Both the position numbers and the translations under genes were made by a program. Shown one piece after another: positions 55,981 through 64,000 of a DNA stretch of 64,000 nt. A model generated the notes under the pieces. It made no database searches and was not told the DNA's origin. It saw nothing but the letters and a program-made list of their open reading frames with translations. Numbering within the stretch: the first letter of the stretch is position 1; each line of letters begins with the position of its first letter. The stretch is from Pseudomonas lalucatii (GTDB lineage Bacteria > Pseudomonadota > Gammaproteobacteria > Pseudomonadales > Pseudomonadaceae), in NCBI RefSeq assembly GCF_018398425.1, contig NZ_JADPMV010000001.1, positions 1,116,001-1,180,000 on the forward strand, in the 5' to 3' direction.

Positions 55981-57414
55981 TCAGTTCGCCGCAGCCGCCT
56001 TGCGCCCGCGCCGCGCCTTGGGCTGCGCCGCCCGCTGGGCGCGGATGCGTTCCAGCAGCACGCTGGCCGGCTCGTCGTTAGGGTCCTGCGGCACCAGCTC
56101 GCCACGGAAGGCCTTGGCCAGCAGGCTTTGGGTCAGCAGGTCGATACGCGCCTGGGCGGTCTGGACCTTGCTTTCCAACTGATCGGCGAAGGCGAAGAGT
56201 TGTTCGACGCGGCGGACTATTTCGGTTTGTTCGTCAAGTGGAGGCAAGCTAATACCGATCTCGCGAACTTTGTTCAGGTTAAGGTTGGGTTGAGCACCAC
56301 CAGCTGCTTGCTTACGAATCTCCTCATAGTTCTCCTGCAAGCGAATTTTTACAAACTCCCTTTTAGCAAGACCCTCATTAACCGTAATCGCCGCGCATGC
56401 CTGATTGCAGCTTGCAGTGATTTTAAGCTCTGTAACCTGACCTCTGGTTTTTCCTTCGCCATACATCGCCATGAGCAATGTACCAGGCGGAAAAAGTTTA
56501 AGCAGACAGTCTTTTACCGCCAATTCAGTCACATACTGATCTGCTTCCGAACAAAATTCCGACCCAGTAACCGCACTGGTAAGCCAAGGGATATTACCCC
56601 CATCCCAATACTCTGCCAATTTCCGCCCTGGAGTTTTCCCCGTAGCTACAGAACATACTTCACCAAGGCTGACCTCACGCCATCCAAAGCCTGATGTATC
56701 ACTATTACCAATCCGTAGATTGGCTTGAGCCTGCGAGCCCCAAATTTCGGCATCGTGATCGGGCGTTGTTGCCGAATTCTGTGCCCGCCATTGCTCCGTC
56801 AGACGCCCGGAAACGGCGGCGGCCAGCACGGATTGGCGAAAGCGTTTAAGCAACGCAGGGATGGCGTCGATACGGGCTTTTAGGGTATCGACCTGGGCCA
56901 GCAGCTTATCGAGCTTTTGGGCGATGCGGGTTTGCTCGGCTGAAGGAGGGAGCAAGACAACAACCTCCTCTACATCCCCCTTTCTGATCGATGGCACGGT
57001 TGTTGAGCGAGAGAGGCTCGAAAAATCTTGTGCTTTCAAAAAATAATAAATAAAACGATCATCAACTCCTGGCTCACCCTTGTAGCCCATCACATTGTTA
57101 TCCGCCAACCCAGCACGAACAACATACCCCCTTCTGTTCAACTTAAGGGCTTCGCCGATCTTTGCGAACAAGGTCGACCCATGAGGAAAAACAAATCCTT
57201 TGAGACTTTCAGCAGTACGCTTAGTCACATAATTTGCAGCAACTTGTAAATTGCCATTCCGTTGCAACACCCCACGCGAAACATCCCCAACCTTGTATAC
57301 GGGATAATCGCCACTTGTGAGACCTTGCTCTTGGTTAGGAAATCCGATGCCACTCTGAACAATGCCAATTTCCCCTAAAGAAGCTATTCGCCACCCACTC
57401 GGCAGCTCACTCAT
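55981..57414 (-). CDS. hsdS: Type I restriction-modification specificity subunit
   Basis: 477 residues with two target-recognition domains (about 8-160 and 235-390). Each is followed by a conserved coiled-coil spacer (LDKLLAQVDTLKARIDAIPALL and VEQLFAFADQLESKVQTAQARID). DNA from about 56230 to 57400 is clearly AT-richer than its neighbours, as expected for exchanged recognition domains. ATG 57414 overlaps the hsdM stop by 8 nt. Confidence 0.92.
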   Translation of the reverse strand: MSELPSGWRIASLGEIGIVQSGIGFPNQEQGLTSGDYPVYKVGDVSRGVLQRNGNLQVAANYVTKRTAESLKGFVFPHGSTLFAKIGEALKLNRRGYVVRAGLADNNVMGYKGEPGVDDRFIYYFLKAQDFSSLSRSTTVPSIRKGDVEEVVVLLPPSAEQTRIAQKLDKLLAQVDTLKARIDAIPALLKRFRQSVLAAAVSGRLTEQWRAQNSATTPDHDAEIWGSQAQANLRIGNSDTSGFGWREVSLGEVCSVATGKTPGRKLAEYWDGGNIPWLTSAVTGSEFCSEADQYVTELAVKDCLLKLFPPGTLLMAMYGEGKTRGQVTELKITASCNQACAAITVNEGLAKREFVKIRLQENYEEIRKQAAGGAQPNLNLNKVREIGISLPPLDEQTEIVRRVEQLFAFADQLESKVQTAQARIDLLTQSLLAKAFRGELVPQDPNDEPASVLLERIRAQRAAQPKARRGRKAAAAN

Positions 57415-58948
57415 CCCCCTGAGCCTCCACCATCTCCAGCCCCAGCATCTGCGCCAGCAACTGCTTCTGTGCCACCAGCTCATCCCCCGCGCCCAGGGCC
57501 TTCATCAGTTCGTCCAGCTCGTGCAGGGCCTCGGTCAGTTCGGCCATGGCCTCGCCGGCCAGCACCTCGGGGGCCAGCAGCTCGCTGGCGTCCAGGCTGC
57601 TGGCGTCCTTCAGCCAGCTGATATCCAGGGAGTCGCCGCGTTCGCGGATCTGCTCGCGGCTGAAGCAGCGGAAACGGCTCAACTCGCCGATGCCCTCGAC
57701 GCTCTCGGCGCGCGGGCCGTTGCCGTTGGGGTCGTCGCCGTAGGCGTCCTGGAAGGCCTTGAGCTGGGCGGCGCCGAAGGGGGTGCGCTTGCCGAAGCTG
57801 GGCATATTGCTGCGTAGGTCGTAGACCCAGGTGCGCTGAGTGCAGCCTCGGTCCTGATGCGGGTCGGTGGGGCTGCCCTTCTGGAAGAACAGCACGTTGG
57901 TCTTCACCCCCTGGGCGTAGAAGATGCCGGTGGGCAGGCGCAGGAGGGTGTGCAGGTTGCACTTGTCCAGCAGGTCGCGGCGGATGTCGCTGCCCACCCC
58001 GGCCTCGAACAGCACGTTGTCCGGCAGCACCACGGCGGCGCGGCCGCCGGGCTTGAGGCCGCGGTAGATGTGCTGGAGGAAGGCCAGTTGCTTGTTGGCG
58101 GTGGGCCAGTTCAGGTCGTCGCGGCTCGGCAGGCCGCCGCCCTTGGCGGTGCCGAAGGGCGGGTTGCTGAGGATCAGGTCGGCCGCCGGCAGGTCTTGGC
58201 CGTCCTTCGACAGGGCATCGCCGAAGCGCACGCCGGTTTCGCCGTCGGACTGCAGGTTGTGCAGCATCAGGTTCATCAGCGCCAGGCGGTGGGTATCCAG
58301 CACCAGCTCGATGCCGTGGAACTGGCGGCGGTAGCGCTGGAACTCCTCGACGCTCAGGCCGCTCAGGTCGGCATGCTCGGCCAGGTAGTGGTTGGCGGCG
58401 ATGAGGAAGCCGCCGGTGCCGGCGGCCGGGTCCTGGATGGTCTCGAACAGGCGCGGCTTGACGCAGGCGACGATGCAGTCGATCAGCGGCCGTGGGGTGA
58501 AGTACTGGCCGGCGCCGGACTTGGTCTCGCCGGCGTTCTTCTCCAGCAGGCCCTCGTAGAGGTCGCCCAGGCCCTCCTTGCGGGCGGAGTACCAGTCCAG
58601 TTCGTCGATGGCCTTGACCAGGCTGGTGAGGGTGGCCGGCTTGCGGATAAAGGAGCCGGCACTGGCGAAGATCTGCCGGGTGATGGCGCTGCCCTGGCTG
58701 TCCTTGCTGCCGAGGTGGATCAGCAGGGCGCGGTAGAAGTCCAGGTCGGCGCGGGCGGCGGCGGCCTCCAGGTCGTCCCAGCGGTAGCCGTCCGGCAAGT
58801 CGCCTTCGCGGCCGGTTTCCTTGGCCATCTTGAGGAACAGCAGGTAGGTCAGCTCGGTGACGTACTGGTGGTAGGTGACGCCGTCGCTGCGCAGCACATG
58901 GCAGAGGTTCCAGAGTTTCTGGACGATATCGTGGGTGACTTGGCTCAT
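57407..58948 (-). CDS. hsdM: Type I restriction-modification methyltransferase subunit
   Basis: 513-residue N6-adenine methyltransferase. An N-terminal HsdM_N helical domain precedes the SAM motif DPAAGTGGFLIAA and the catalytic motif NPPF. With HsdS it methylates the recognition site; with HsdR it forms the restriction complex. ATG 58948 begins MSQVTHDIVQKLW. Confidence 0.94.
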   Translation of the reverse strand: MSQVTHDIVQKLWNLCHVLRSDGVTYHQYVTELTYLLFLKMAKETGREGDLPDGYRWDDLEAAAARADLDFYRALLIHLGSKDSQGSAITRQIFASAGSFIRKPATLTSLVKAIDELDWYSARKEGLGDLYEGLLEKNAGETKSGAGQYFTPRPLIDCIVACVKPRLFETIQDPAAGTGGFLIAANHYLAEHADLSGLSVEEFQRYRRQFHGIELVLDTHRLALMNLMLHNLQSDGETGVRFGDALSKDGQDLPAADLILSNPPFGTAKGGGLPSRDDLNWPTANKQLAFLQHIYRGLKPGGRAAVVLPDNVLFEAGVGSDIRRDLLDKCNLHTLLRLPTGIFYAQGVKTNVLFFQKGSPTDPHQDRGCTQRTWVYDLRSNMPSFGKRTPFGAAQLKAFQDAYGDDPNGNGPRAESVEGIGELSRFRCFSREQIRERGDSLDISWLKDASSLDASELLAPEVLAGEAMAELTEALHELDELMKALGAGDELVAQKQLLAQMLGLEMVEAQGDE

Positions 58949-59020
58949 GGGGCTCTCTACAACTGGGCGGGGCAATAAAGGAACGCGGGCGCGCCCGGAC
59001 TGGCGCGCCTTATATCACTG

Positions 59021-62000
59021 TCAGGCGGGCTGTGCCCACACCGCCTCATTCAGCTCGGCCAGCAGTTCCTGCAGCTGGCCGTCGAAGAACCGGTCGATGC
59101 GGCGAAAGCCGCCCTCCTCGGCCAGCGGCCCGCTGTCGAGCACTTCGCGGTCGAGCACCACGTTGCGTTTGAGCTGCTTGCCGAGCTTGTCCAGCCATTG
59201 CTTCTGCAGGGCGCTGAACTCCGGGTGGCGCTGGCGGATGCGCTCGAGCGCCTGGTCGACCCGGTGCTCGAAGGGCACCAGGGGGTCGCCCAGGGCCGCC
59301 TGGCGGATGAAGCCGATGATGCCGGCGGCGATGGACTGGTTGCTGCGCCGCGCCCAGGCGGTACCCAGGGAACGTTCGTCGAAACCGGCCAGGTCGAGGG
59401 TCACCGCCAGCTTCTTCAGGTCGGCGCGGGTCAGCTCGCGCGGGCGCTGCAGCACGGCGAGCAGGGCGGGAATCTGGTTGCCGTGCTCCTTGAGGTAGCT
59501 GGCGAAACGCTCCAGGTAGTCGCCGGCCTCGCCGAAGAAGGGCGCGACATCCACCACCCGATCCGGGTGCTGGGAGATGGGGATGGCGTCGCGGCTCTTG
59601 CCCGACCTGGCGTCGAGCATTTCGCCCAGCCAGGGGTTGTCGCAGAACCACTGGGCGATCTGCGCCAGCGGGGTCTGCTTGAGGAAGGTGCCGAACTGCT
59701 CGGGGGTCATGCCGGCACCTTCGCGCAACAGGCCCTGCTGGCGTTCGTCCAGGTGGCGGGCCTTGCGCTGGAACTTGGCGAGGAACTGCTCGCGGATCAA
59801 TGCCTGGGCCTCTTCGCCCTGCTGCTGGCGCATTTCCTCGCCGAGCTGGCTGAAGCTGATGCTGGGATTGACCACCACCGGGCGCATGCTGGTGTTCTGC
59901 AGCATGTCGCTGTAGGTGCCGACGGCGTCGAACACCCGGAACTCTTCCTTGCCGATCGCCTCGCAGCGACGGGTGGCGCGGCCGAGCATCTGCTCGAAGA
60001 GAATCCGGCTGTTGACCTTGCGCAGGAACACCAGGTTGCAGATTGCCGGCACGTCGATGCCGGTGGTCAGCAGGTCGACGGTCACCGCGATGGCCGGCAG
60101 CCGCTCGTTGCGGTAGTTGCGGATCTGCTGCAGGGGTTTGTCCGACTGGCCGGTGATCTTGCGGATATGGTCGTCGCCGACCTCGCCGGGATAACGCTGG
60201 GCCATGGCCTGTTTCAGGCGGTCCACCACCAGGTCGGCGTGCTCGTCGGTGACGCAGAAGATCAGGGTCTTGTCCGGGCCGAAGGGGTTGATGTGCTTGA
60301 CCAGCTCGGCGCAGACCGCCTCGTTGAACGGCGCGGTGATGACCTTCTTGTTGAACTCGGCGACCTCGAAGGACAACTCGTCGGGGGCGTCGAACAGCTC
60401 GATTTCGCGGGTATCCGGGCGGTAGGCCGAGACCTTTTCCCCGGCCCGCCAGTGAATGCCGGCTTCCGACAGCTCGGTCTTGATCAGCAGCGGCGGGTCG
60501 TAGTCGACCAGCACGCCGTCCAGCACCGCCTCGCGGTAGCTGTAGAAGTACACCGGATGGCCGAAGATTTCCGAGGTGTGCAGGGCCGGGGTGGCGGTCA
60601 TGCCGATGCGCACGGCGTCGAAGTGCTCGACCACCTTGCGGTACTTGGAGATGTAGTCCTGCTGGTCGCGGAAGCTGAATTCGGTATCCGACAGTTCGCG
60701 GTCGAGCAGGTAGCCGCGGTGGCATTCGTCGATGATCACGCAGTCGTAGGCGTCCACCGGCGGCACCTGGTCCGGCTCGTTGCCGAGAATACGCGCCACC
60801 ATGCCCTGCACCGTGGCGATATGCACGCAGGTGTCCGGCTCGGCCGTGGCCTCGTCGATTTCCTTGATGCCGAAGGCGTCGGCGAAGGTCAGCAGGCTGT
60901 CGACGCGGGTGTCCTTGAAGCTGTTGGCGGCCTGCTCGCCGAGGGCGGCGCGGTCGACCAGGAACAGCACGCGGCGGAAGCGGCGGGTCTTGAGCAGGCG
61001 GTAGATCAGGGCGATGCAGGTCTTGGTCTTGCCGGTGCCGGTGGCCATGGCCAGCAGGCAGTAGCGCTTACCCTGACGCAGGTTCTCCTCTACCGCCTCG
61101 ATGGCCTTGCGCTGGTAGCTGCGCAGATCGAAGCCGAAGTCGAAGGGCATCTGCTGCAGCTCGGTCTCGGCCCTGGGGATGTCCTGTTTGAGCAACTCGC
61201 GCAAACCTTCCGGGCTGTACCAGCCGTCCAGGGCACGGCGCAGGTTGCTCGCCAGGCGCAGGTCGCAGAACCAGATGCCGGAGAGGTGTTCGAGCTGCTT
61301 GAGGTAAGGCCGGCCGTTGCTGGCGAAGACGAAGGGCGCCTGGAACTCGCCCCAGGGCCCGCCGGGCAACGTGCAGTCTCTGGCGGTCGCGCCGCGGGCG
61401 TAGCGCTTGGCCTGGTCGATATCGCCGGACACATTGCGGCTTTCGCGCTTGGCCTCCACCAGGGCCAACAGCTCCAGGCCATGGAACAGCGCATAGTCGG
61501 CCGGGCCATTGGCGGTGGGCCACTCGGCGATGGCCTGGTAACAACCGGCTGCGGGGCGCGCGCCCTTGCTGTATCGCAGGTTGACGCTATCGACCTCCCA
61601 ACCGGCTGCGGCCAGTTGGGCGTCGATCAGCACGCGGGTGGCGGACTCGTCCATCTCGACCTGCGCGGCTGCCTTGAAGGCACGCTGCATATGGGGCATG
61701 GCAAAGCCGACGTCGGCGACTCCCTGTGCCTGGAGTTCGGCCAGCTTGGCCTGCAGTTGCTGCTTGCTGGCTTCCTCCTCGGAGGCCAGCAACGCCCAGA
61801 GCTGGGCCTCTTCTTCCAGAGCCTGGGCGCGCAGACTCGCCGCGCAAGCCTCGGACTGAGCCGCCGCGAGCTGGGCCTCGAACTGCGCCCTGTGCTCGCG
61901 CAAGGTGGCCAGCTCCCGCTGAACCTCCTCGGGGATGACTACCGGGACTTCAGGAATGACGAAAGCCCCCGCGTTAAGGTCCTCGCGACCGAACGTGCGC

Positions 62001-62365
62001 TGGAACCAGACGCCAAGCTGCGCGGCGAACTTGAGCGCCTGCAGTGCCAGACGCAGGTCATCGGCGAACTGGTGGTTGGCCTGGTTGCCGAGCTTGCGCA
62101 CCACATGGAACAGATCGAGCACGGCACGCGGCACACCCAGGCGGCCGAGTTGTTGAATCAACTGCAGCTGGGTCTGCTCGGCTTCCACCTTGTAGCGGCC
62201 AAAGCGCGCAGCCGTTTCCTGGGCCAGCAGCTCACCGAACTGGCGTGACTTGAGCAAGCTGGTATTGGGGTCGTCCTTGAAATACTGCTCGGCCCGCGAG
62301 CCGAGTTTGGCCAGTTCGGGACTGAGGGCAACGAGGTGGGAGAAGTTGGACTGGCGATCCGTCAT
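59021..62365 (-). CDS. hsdR: Type I restriction enzyme motor/nuclease subunit
   Basis: 1114 residues. An N-terminal DUF4145-like region (about 1-125) is followed by a coiled coil, then the nuclease core ADYALFHGLELLALVEAKRES with the E-x-K pair. The helicase motor has Walker A MATGTGKTKTCIAL, DECH in VIIDECHRGY, SAT-like GMTATPALHT and motif VI QMLGRATRR. An EcoEI-type C-terminal domain follows. ATG 62365 follows AAGGACGG. It lies 72 bp upstream of hsdM. Confidence 0.94.
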   Translation of the reverse strand: MTDRQSNFSHLVALSPELAKLGSRAEQYFKDDPNTSLLKSRQFGELLAQETAARFGRYKVEAEQTQLQLIQQLGRLGVPRAVLDLFHVVRKLGNQANHQFADDLRLALQALKFAAQLGVWFQRTFGREDLNAGAFVIPEVPVVIPEEVQRELATLREHRAQFEAQLAAAQSEACAASLRAQALEEEAQLWALLASEEEASKQQLQAKLAELQAQGVADVGFAMPHMQRAFKAAAQVEMDESATRVLIDAQLAAAGWEVDSVNLRYSKGARPAAGCYQAIAEWPTANGPADYALFHGLELLALVEAKRESRNVSGDIDQAKRYARGATARDCTLPGGPWGEFQAPFVFASNGRPYLKQLEHLSGIWFCDLRLASNLRRALDGWYSPEGLRELLKQDIPRAETELQQMPFDFGFDLRSYQRKAIEAVEENLRQGKRYCLLAMATGTGKTKTCIALIYRLLKTRRFRRVLFLVDRAALGEQAANSFKDTRVDSLLTFADAFGIKEIDEATAEPDTCVHIATVQGMVARILGNEPDQVPPVDAYDCVIIDECHRGYLLDRELSDTEFSFRDQQDYISKYRKVVEHFDAVRIGMTATPALHTSEIFGHPVYFYSYREAVLDGVLVDYDPPLLIKTELSEAGIHWRAGEKVSAYRPDTREIELFDAPDELSFEVAEFNKKVITAPFNEAVCAELVKHINPFGPDKTLIFCVTDEHADLVVDRLKQAMAQRYPGEVGDDHIRKITGQSDKPLQQIRNYRNERLPAIAVTVDLLTTGIDVPAICNLVFLRKVNSRILFEQMLGRATRRCEAIGKEEFRVFDAVGTYSDMLQNTSMRPVVVNPSISFSQLGEEMRQQQGEEAQALIREQFLAKFQRKARHLDERQQGLLREGAGMTPEQFGTFLKQTPLAQIAQWFCDNPWLGEMLDARSGKSRDAIPISQHPDRVVDVAPFFGEAGDYLERFASYLKEHGNQIPALLAVLQRPRELTRADLKKLAVTLDLAGFDERSLGTAWARRSNQSIAAGIIGFIRQAALGDPLVPFEHRVDQALERIRQRHPEFSALQKQWLDKLGKQLKRNVVLDREVLDSGPLAEEGGFRRIDRFFDGQLQELLAELNEAVWAQPA

Positions 62366-62600
62366 AACGTCCGTCCTTAACTGGCTACGGCTCCGAAACA
62401 GAACCCGTACCATAACCTAGACGCGAACTTTTTTAGAGCCTCAGACAGGGCAGAATGCCAGCGCTTCTGCAAACGAGCCCATTGCTATCAGTCTGAATAC
62501 GGACTATATCTGGCCCAGACGACACAGTAGACCGCCTCAGGCTCTTGAAGGACCCCTTTCCGCCCCAGGACTGGGCTCCTTTCACCACCAGGAGACAGCC

Positions 62601-62888
62601 ATGAAAGTCCAAACCATCAGTTACCTGAAGCAGCATGCCGCTTCGCTGGACCTGAGCGAGCCTATGGTGATCACCCAGAATGGCGTGCCGACCTACGTGG
62701 TCGAGTCTTACGCCGAGCGCAAACGCCGGGATGAAGCCCTAGCACTGATCAAGCTGCTGTCCTTCGCCGAGCGCGATAAGGCCGAAGGCCGCTTGATGTC
62801 GGGTGACACCCTGCTGGAACGCTTGAAACAGCGCAGCCCCGCGGCAGAGGGATCGGCAGGAGCCATTCTCGATGAGCAAGACGATTAA
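62601..62888 (+). CDS. Phd/YefM-type antitoxin
   Basis: 95 residues. The N-terminal DNA-binding part ([37 protein letters not shown]) is followed by a charged toxin-binding tail. It overlaps the toxin gene by 17 nt. AGGAGA precedes ATG 62601. It probably autorepresses the pair. Adjacent to the type I restriction genes. Confidence 0.87.
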   Translation: MKVQTISYLKQHAASLDLSEPMVITQNGVPTYVVESYAERKRRDEALALIKLLSFAERDKAEGRLMSGDTLLERLKQRSPAAEGSAGAILDEQDD

Positions 62889-63213
62889 GGTCGCCTACGC
62901 GACCACCGCCGAAGAAAGCCTGGTTTCACAGATCCATCATTTGACGCCCTACCATGGCGTACAACGCGCACAGACTAAACTGGTCGAGCTGATCAAAACC
63001 TTGGAGCAGCGCCTCAAGACCCACCCCCTGGCCGCACCCGTGTGTCAGCAGGCCGCCTTGCTGGGCATCACTCACTACCGCGAACTGAATCTGGATGAGT
63101 ACCGCATCCTCTATCAGTATGACGAGGCGGCGGGGTTGGTGATGGTCGCGCTCATTCTGCGGCAGCGCCAAAGCATCGAAGAACAGCTCATCAATTACTG
63201 CTTGTTGCGCTGA
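62872..63213 (+). CDS. RelE/ParE-family toxin
   Basis: 113 residues with the RelE/ParE core: helices, then [28 protein letters not shown], keeping the Arg and Tyr pattern of the strands. It could be an mRNA nuclease or gyrase poison; the subfamily is not decidable by eye. Translation is probably coupled to the antitoxin. Confidence 0.85.
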   Translation: MSKTIKVAYATTAEESLVSQIHHLTPYHGVQRAQTKLVELIKTLEQRLKTHPLAAPVCQQAALLGITHYRELNLDEYRILYQYDEAAGLVMVALILRQRQSIEEQLINYCLLR

Positions 63214-63242
63214 CGAAAGCGGCCTTTGCCGCTCGGCCGACC

Positions 63243-63563
63243 TCAGTGCCGGGGCATGAACCCGTCAGGCTTGCCCGCCAGCCAGGCGACGAAGACGCGC
63301 AATCGCTCGTCGCCCAGCAGCGCCTCGCGGCTGTTGTAGGTCAGGGCCAGTTCCTTCTCGCCGAACAGCCGGTGGATCTGGTTGTGGCAGGCCCGGCAGA
63401 CCCAGAGGGTGGCGGTGATGCGCTCGCTCCTGGCGTAGCGCTTCTGCACGTAGGGCTTGCTGTGCAGGGCCTTGGGAATCAGGTGGTGGCGGGTCAGCGG
63501 CGTAGCGCGGGCACAGAGCTCGCAGGCCTCGGGCTGGGGTGGCAGGCGGATCGGCTCGGCCAT
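63243..63563 (-). CDS. HNH-type endonuclease-like protein
   Basis: 106 residues with CELCARATPLTRHHLIPKALH (about 14-34) and WVCRACHNQIHRLF (about 54-67). These give two CxxC pairs and an HH...N...H arrangement, as in HNH nucleases. It is convergent with the RelE-like gene and follows the O-methyltransferase on the minus strand. Confidence 0.78.
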   Translation of the reverse strand: MAEPIRLPPQPEACELCARATPLTRHHLIPKALHSKPYVQKRYARSERITATLWVCRACHNQIHRLFGEKELALTYNSREALLGDERLRVFVAWLAGKPDGFMPRH

Positions 63564-63585
63564 GGGGCAGTCTGCTCGAGTCGAC

Positions 63586-64000
63586 TCAGCGCTTGCGGCA
63601 CAGGCTCAGGCCGTCGCCCAATGGCAGCAGCGACAGGTCGATGCGTTCGTCGTCGCGCAGCGCCAGGTTGAGCGCCTGGATGGCGCGGGTGTCGGCGCTG
63701 TCCGGGCTGCGTTCCAGCACCCGGCCGCTCCACAGGGTGTTGTCGAACAGGATCAAACCGCCCTGACGCAGCAACCTCAGGGCCTGCTCGAAATAGGCCG
63801 GGTAGTTGGCCTTGTCGGCGTCGATGAAGATCAGGTCGATGCTGCCCGCCAGGCCCTCGCCCTCCAGCGCGGCGAGGGTCTCCAGGGCCGGTGCCAGGCG
63901 CTGCTCGATGCGCCCGGCCAGACCCGCCTCGCGCCAGTAGCGCTCGGCCACGGCGTTGTAGTCGCCGGGGATGTCGCAGCAGATCAGCCGGCCGTCGTCC
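63586..64000 (-). CDS. Class I SAM-dependent O-methyltransferase (C-terminal part)
   Basis: C-terminal 137 residues of a catechol/caffeoyl-CoA-type O-methyltransferase. DLIFIDADKANYPAYFEQAL (metal Asp) and GGLILFDNTLWSGRV (Asp-Asn pair) are typical. The start lies beyond the right edge. Substrate not assignable. Confidence 0.88.
   Translation of the reverse strand, partial: DDGRLICCDIPGDYNAVAERYWREAGLAGRIEQRLAPALETLAALEGEGLAGSIDLIFIDADKANYPAYFEQALRLLRQGGLILFDNTLWSGRVLERSPDSADTRAIQALNLALRDDERIDLSLLPLGDGLSLCRKR

Overview
The window is gene-dense, GC-rich DNA (locally near 65-70 %) typical of Pseudomonas. Supporting signs are the run yafJ / HIT / oligopeptidase B, the run sseA / rnd / ycgL / hydroxyacid dehydrogenase / ycgN, a class I lipase with its foldase, and a compact cob operon ending in cobS. 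The gene order, recalled from the P. aeruginosa map rather than computed, suggests a Pseudomonas close to the aeruginosa lineage. No rRNA, CRISPR array, prophage or insertion sequence was seen. One tRNA-Ala is present.

Layout. 1-3090: the start of cysK, then a MoxR ATPase, a GFA-family protein and a VWA protein in one run, with a 31-bp palindrome upstream. 3590-8012: a complete type I secretion system with no substrate gene beside it. 8037-23527: housekeeping and conserved genes (yafJ, HIT, ptrB, cNMP-binding protein, yajD, TrmH-like, LysE, metallopeptidase, ycgN, dehydrogenase, ycgL, rnd, SMP-30, spermidine-synthase-like, two sulfurtransferases). 23649-28125: a LuxR-type response regulator facing a hybrid histidine kinase, then lipA-lif. 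28251-33491: an MFS exporter with a coupled 41-residue membrane peptide, an isolated rnfC-rnfD pair and a quinone-oxidoreductase-like protein. 33603-36968: a nickel/cobalt module of anchor protein, HupE/UreJ, His-rich protein, CsoR/RcnR repressor and RcnA-type exporter. Its operator sits between the repressor's -35 and -10.

37089-54246 is a vitamin B12 region read right to left. Two near-identical cobalamin riboswitches head two transcription units. The first unit encodes an unusual CobN-like protein with a signal peptide and a C-terminal membrane anchor, a MotA/TolQ/ExbB-type channel and a DUF2149 protein. The second encodes BtuB, a BtuM-type inner-membrane corrinoid transporter, and the late pathway cobO-cobB-bluB-cbiB-cobD-cobQ-cobU-cobT-cobC-cobS, whose genes are almost all joined by 1-8 nt overlaps. 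The cobN-like gene carries an apparent single-base frameshift near 53451. The periplasmic CobN/ExbB/DUF2149 unit is the best candidate for a poorly described system: an ion-motive-force-linked corrinoid or metal-handling machine under B12 control.

54339-64000: a second GFA protein, tRNA-Ala(CGC), then a restriction cluster (Mrr-type nuclease, HsdS, HsdM, HsdR) next to a Phd/RelE toxin-antitoxin pair and an HNH protein. The window ends inside an O-methyltransferase gene.
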